Source: Sipunculus nudus (Eukaryota; Annelida; Sipuncula; Golfingiida; Sipunculidae). From it: a DNA stretch of 64,000 nt. The stretch covers positions 107,467,142-107,531,141 of the forward strand of contig CM049306.1 of assembly GCA_026874595.1 (NCBI GenBank). The letters run 5' to 3'. The first letter of the stretch is position 1, and each line of letters begins with the position of its first letter. A program made the position numbers and the translations under genes. The notes beneath the pieces are model-generated. The model worked only from the letters and a program-made list of their open reading frames with translations, was not told the origin of the DNA and searched no databases. Shown here piece by piece: positions 60,385 to 64,000 of this stretch.

Positions 60385-60845
60385 CTCAGAAATGCAGGCC
60401 TCCGCCAAGCGGAAATTCATTGCCCTGAATGTGCGGTTTTTCATTCACTTCTTGGCCCATATTCTCAAGTTCATTGGTGCATAAGAAGTGTTTGCATCCA
60501 CTCATTCGGGCCATATTCCCATGTTAAATCGGGCGTATATGACGGTACATTTGTGAATATTCCTGGAAGTCCATCCTGGATCCGGATGATGAGCCAGACC
60601 CACACCGAAATCTAGTCGTTCCTAAATTGGCCTATTCCCGATGTATATTATGACCGACTACCAAGCGCAAACATCCGAGCCATGGAGAGTGGATCGAATT
60701 AGTTATTATAACTAGTTGTACAATCCATGTGAAATAAATAAAGTTTATATTATCCTTAAAATTTCATGGAATTCCGTTTATAATTGCGTGAATTATGTTG
60801 GGAACTAACACACACACGAACGAAAATGAACGCATATCCTATCAA
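60385..60845 (-). mobile_element. Dispersed repeat family D, copy 3 (minus strand, interrupted)
   Basis: The complement carries ATGCGTTCATTTTCGTTCGT, AACATAATTCACGC, GGAATTCCATGAAATTTTAA, TCGGTGTGGGTCTGGCTCAT, ATCCGGATCCAGGATGGACT and a TTCCGCTTGGCGGAGGCCTG end. A 94-bp foreign segment splits it at 60652-60745. Confidence 0.65.
60644..60753 (+). mobile_element. SINE-like tail inserted in repeat D, 8-bp target duplication
   Basis: TATATTAT occurs at 60644-60651 and 60746-60753, exactly at the two edges of a segment foreign to repeat D. The inserted 94 bp ends GTGAAATAAATAAAGTT and matches the tail of the SINE at 14945-15078 (GAGCCATGG, then TTATTATAACT and TTGTACAATC). A 5'-truncated retroposed tail with flanking duplication is the simplest reading. 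Confidence 0.6.
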
Positions 60846-62282
60846 TAATAAAAACAGACCTATTACTAAATCTGCTGTTGTAATTTTAAGCTGCCAAGTT
60901 CTCATAGCTCCATAAAGATGATGTTTCATTTAGATGACCACTCTCTCATAACCAACAGCACTTGCATCAGAAGCAGACGAATTTCTTGATTGCTTTGAAA
61001 GTATTTATTTTCTGTGTTCTGGATTTCATGGCGGAGGTTTAATTTAAACCAGAGAATCATGTTTCCAGAGTCCCGTTATGTTTTATAAACCTTGAATACC
61101 TGGGCAGGAAATCATGACCACCATCATCCAAGACAACATGGAGGCTAATATTAATTAAACGTATCTTTACTGTCGTGTAATCGGCCTCTGTTATAAACTC
61201 AGCAGCGTGATGATGTATAATAATAAACGACCTTTATTGTTTCTGTATCAGAAACAGATATATCTAATTAATTGTCGGATCTTATACATATATATCATAT
61301 ATAACATGAATTAAGTTAGTTTGCTATCTTCCTAACCTATTTTGTATGATTATATTTGGCCAAGTCGGAAAACGTTTAAGCGTCATAGCGGAAATAATTA
61401 AATCGGTAATCCGATTTGAAGGTTTTTCTTTTCAATGTTTTGTGTGTCATTGCAACATGCGGAGCGAGCATTCTCCTCATGTAATTACGAAGCCTACCAA
61501 GAGAAGGTAAAATGCTTGTAGTTTGGTGAATAAAAATCCCGTCATTATACCTGGTGTTGCTCAGCTTTGGTTACCGCGCTAACAAATCATATAAGTGGCC
61601 CTATATCGGGCTGCCGGGCAAGGAGATGCGGCAGCACGAGGACTTGTTTTCTCGGGACGTTCCAGCACCCATTTATGTCAGCTTCCATCTTTAATTACAG
61701 AGCTGTGTAATACGCGGATCCGCAGGAAAGTTCAGCACAGTGCCGTCCTGACAGCGGCTTAACCCGGACAATACGACATTATGTGAGCATTTACCGTAAT
61801 GAGACCCGACAACATATGAATGTTAATGTAGGAATCTTCTCTAACTTGAGCCATTTTATGTCTGTCTTCAGCCTCGTTGTCATCTGTCTGCTGACCAACA
61901 TCGAGGCAAAACCATTAATTGTTACTGTGGCTTGTTAATTGTTATTTTACCTTGACTGTATGTGTAAAAATCCGTGTGTGTCAGTCTCTCAGCGTCCTGA
62001 TAATTGAGCGGATCATTTTGGGAAAATTCGAGATTGTTTTTGACACCATCTGACTGGACGTTTATTGTGTAATTTTATAACTCACGTGTTTCATAACATA
62101 AAATGAATTAAATGTAAATATATATATACATGTATATATAAATTTTATTTTATTTTTATTTTTGAGAGGATTATACAATTAGTTATACCTTCTTAAACCG
62201 GTACTCCTGATGGCTCGGATGGTGGCGTTTAGTAATCTTTGGAGGTGGAGGTAGGAAAAAAAACACCCACCTTGAACTTTTC
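60846..62282. other. Non-coding DNA, with one dense block
   Basis: No gene is recognised. About 61555-61810 is clearly GC-richer and contains TTTAATTACAG and other homeodomain-type TAAT cores among unique sequence. It looks like a possible conserved regulatory element, which cannot be tested without other genomes. Confidence 0.4.
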
Positions 62283-62330
62283 GGGATCGAACCCGGGTCG
62301 CAAGCGGAGGGAGCCGAGCAATTTTCCCCT
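62283..62330 (-). mobile_element. B-box-bearing SINE fragment
   Basis: On the minus strand GGTTCGATCCC (62293-62283) matches the RNA polymerase III B box, preceded by GCGACCCG. No convincing A box or tRNA fold is present, so it is taken as a tRNA-derived SINE fragment. Confidence 0.35.
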
Positions 62331-62730
62331 TCGACTGTCAAAATGTGCCTGCAGGCAGAAGATTTTGTTCAAAGACCTTCAATGGTTTTCTGTTTCCTCA
62401 GGAACTTTCTCTAAAATTGCTCTGTCGGTTAGAAGTGTTTACATCACGAAGGACCAAGGTGTTTGTATTCTCTAATTGAAAAGTTCAAACTTTGTCATGC
62501 CCTGAGGTCCGGTCAACGAATCTGTTTCTGGTTCCCAGAACAAGGCTAAACTAACAGAATCATGTTCCGAGCAAAATGAACTCATCAAACGTCACCACAA
62601 TACACATTCATTTAACACTTTGTTAAAACACCCATATCACTTACATTTACACTTACCCAACATAAATGTATGTATATGTCTTCCAATCATAAGATCTTTA
62701 ATAACTACTTTCATTGGGTTTATAGAAAAA
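62331..62730. other. Non-coding DNA
   Basis: No recognised feature. Confidence 0.4.
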
Positions 62731-63239
62731 CAGACTCTATCGTCAAACAAACAAGATTATTTATTTATATATATATTTTCATTTATTATAGAAGGAACCT
62801 TACATGTTATGTCAATTAAGGACACTTGGGGTGGTCCCGTGAAAAGTAAACTCGGAGTCCAGTAACCTAGGTAACATAGGGATCTCACTGTAACGGAAAA
62901 AAAAACAACACCAGCCGGGTGTCTTAATTATGAGATCAAGTAGTGGTGTATTCTGTGCAGTGTTTAAATAACAATCTTATATAACAGGCTCTATCGTAAA
63001 AAAAAAAACAAGATTATTTATTTTTATATATTTTTTTTCATTTATTATAGAAGGAACCTTACATGTTATGTCAATTAAGGACACTTGGGGTGGTCCCGTG
63101 AACCGAAACTCGGAGTCCAGTAACCTAGGTAACATAGGGATCTCACTATTACAGATAAAAACCAACAACAGCCGGGTTTCTTAATTATTAGATCAGCTAG
63201 TGCTGTATTCTGTGCAGTGTTTAAATAACAATCTTATAC
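62731..63239. repeat. Tandem duplication, about 255-bp units
   Basis: Copy 1 (62731-62984) and copy 2 (62985-63239) share CTCTATCGT, ACAAGATTATTTATTT, TTATAGAAGGAACCTTACAT, GGACACTTGGGGTGGTCCCG, ACTCGGAGTCCAGTAACC, GTAACATAGGGATCTCACT, and GTTTAAATAACAATCTTATA, with few differences. Within each copy the minus strand reads (T)TACAGTGAGATCCC or a close variant, like the end of a pogo-type element, so the duplicated unit may contain a transposon end. Confidence 0.9.
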
Positions 63240-64000
63240 TTACGGTTTCGCAAACTTTGATCGCATGTAAAATATATTTCAGTTCCTAGAGCGCGTTGAA
63301 TATTATATACATTTTACATATTTCATTTTGTCAATCTATAAATTCAGTAGAATATTGTCACACAAAAACAATGTGCTTTTCGGTCATAATCCTTTAAATT
63401 AATTTAATTTCTTAAAATGAGTGATTTTTATTTGTTTTCACAATACTTTATGATTTCTTATTTCTTCTTTATCAATTGTTTTATACAATCTAATTAAAAA
63501 ATAATCATCTTAATAATTACATGATAATCATCAAATCGACACCTCTTTTGTAGCGTGGAAGATGCTCTGGACAGAAATAGATCAACGTACTCTTTTATAA
63601 GTAACAACTGATAACCTTAAAATCATTTTAAAATATCTATAAATTTCTCAGTTTCAAAAAAAAAATACAGCTAGCGTTCTAAAATCATTAATCTAAAACC
63701 ACATATTTAAGATTTTGTTTAGTAAGCTATATATAAACATATACATTACTTCATAAAGGTACATCATTAGTGCAAGGACATTCCACACTGGCTCACACAA
63801 TTATACTTTTACCTTTGAACTGGGAGGTATCAAATTTGTCAAGGTAGGTTATTAGTTGGAAAGGACCTTTCATATATGAATGGCTACTGTAATGGTTACT
63901 TATCTACTGTTAGAGAACCAGTCAAGACACAAATAACTGTTCTTGGAAATAAGATAATGCTGATAATACTGTATATTTGAAGGCTTTTTAAAAATAATCA
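63240..64000. other. AT-rich DNA, nothing recognised
   Basis: No gene, RNA or repeat can be supported. Confidence 0.4.

Overview
The window looks like nuclear DNA of a marine invertebrate, most likely a bivalve mollusc. It is AT-rich and gene-poor, with many (AT)n and poly-G/poly-C tracts, tRNA-derived SINEs, an eroded non-LTR retrotransposon, long minisatellite arrays, and dispersed elements that end in ACGG/GTCT microsatellite like the bivalve 'pearl' family. The organism call is an inference from repeat style; no sequence search was possible. There is no operon structure, rRNA gene, CRISPR array or convincing intact tRNA gene.

Layout: 1-6.5 kb is non-coding, with a 147-bp duplication, two inverted AGGTCA sites and (AT)n runs. 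6.5-7.4 kb holds an LTR-like element with a TATA box and poly(A) signal. 8.75-9.06 kb is a candidate promoter and non-coding first exon. 10.2-10.5 kb is a SINE with a 16-bp target-site duplication, followed by a pearl/HINE-like element (10.56-13.02 kb). 13.3-18.1 kb is the only good protein-coding locus: two long plus-strand ORFs (288 and 271 codons). The first is preceded by a strong splice acceptor, and the second is followed by a poly(A) signal. They may be two genes or one spliced gene. An eroded SINE lies between them. 17.6-30.4 kb is non-coding.

30.42-34.45 kb is the most striking object: a 4-kb inverted repeat bounded by about 83-bp terminal inverted repeats. Its arms are about 41 and 17 tandem copies of one 66-bp unit, in opposite orientations, meeting with almost no spacer. 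It resembles a foldback transposable element. 34.4-39.8 kb is non-coding apart from a tRNA-like SINE head. 39.8-41.8 kb carries minus-strand copies of the pearl-like and LTR-like elements, in mirror order to the plus-strand copies at 6.5-13 kb. 44.1-46.1 kb is a 39-bp minisatellite with 234-bp higher-order repeats. 48.0-50.3 kb is a decayed LINE. 55.09-55.16 kb has a TATA box, a start codon and a perfect GTAAGT donor, a candidate first exon of a gene running beyond what can be traced. 56-61 kb holds a GC-rich 36-bp minisatellite and three copies of another dispersed repeat, one interrupted by a SINE-like tail with its own 8-bp duplication. 62.7-63.2 kb is a roughly 255-bp duplication.

Most long open frames outside 13.3-17.6 kb lie in tandem arrays whose period is a multiple of three, or in transposon remains, and are not genes. 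The window therefore reads as one small gene locus in a repeat-rich gene desert. The long arrays and the inverted repeat are the features most worth follow-up.
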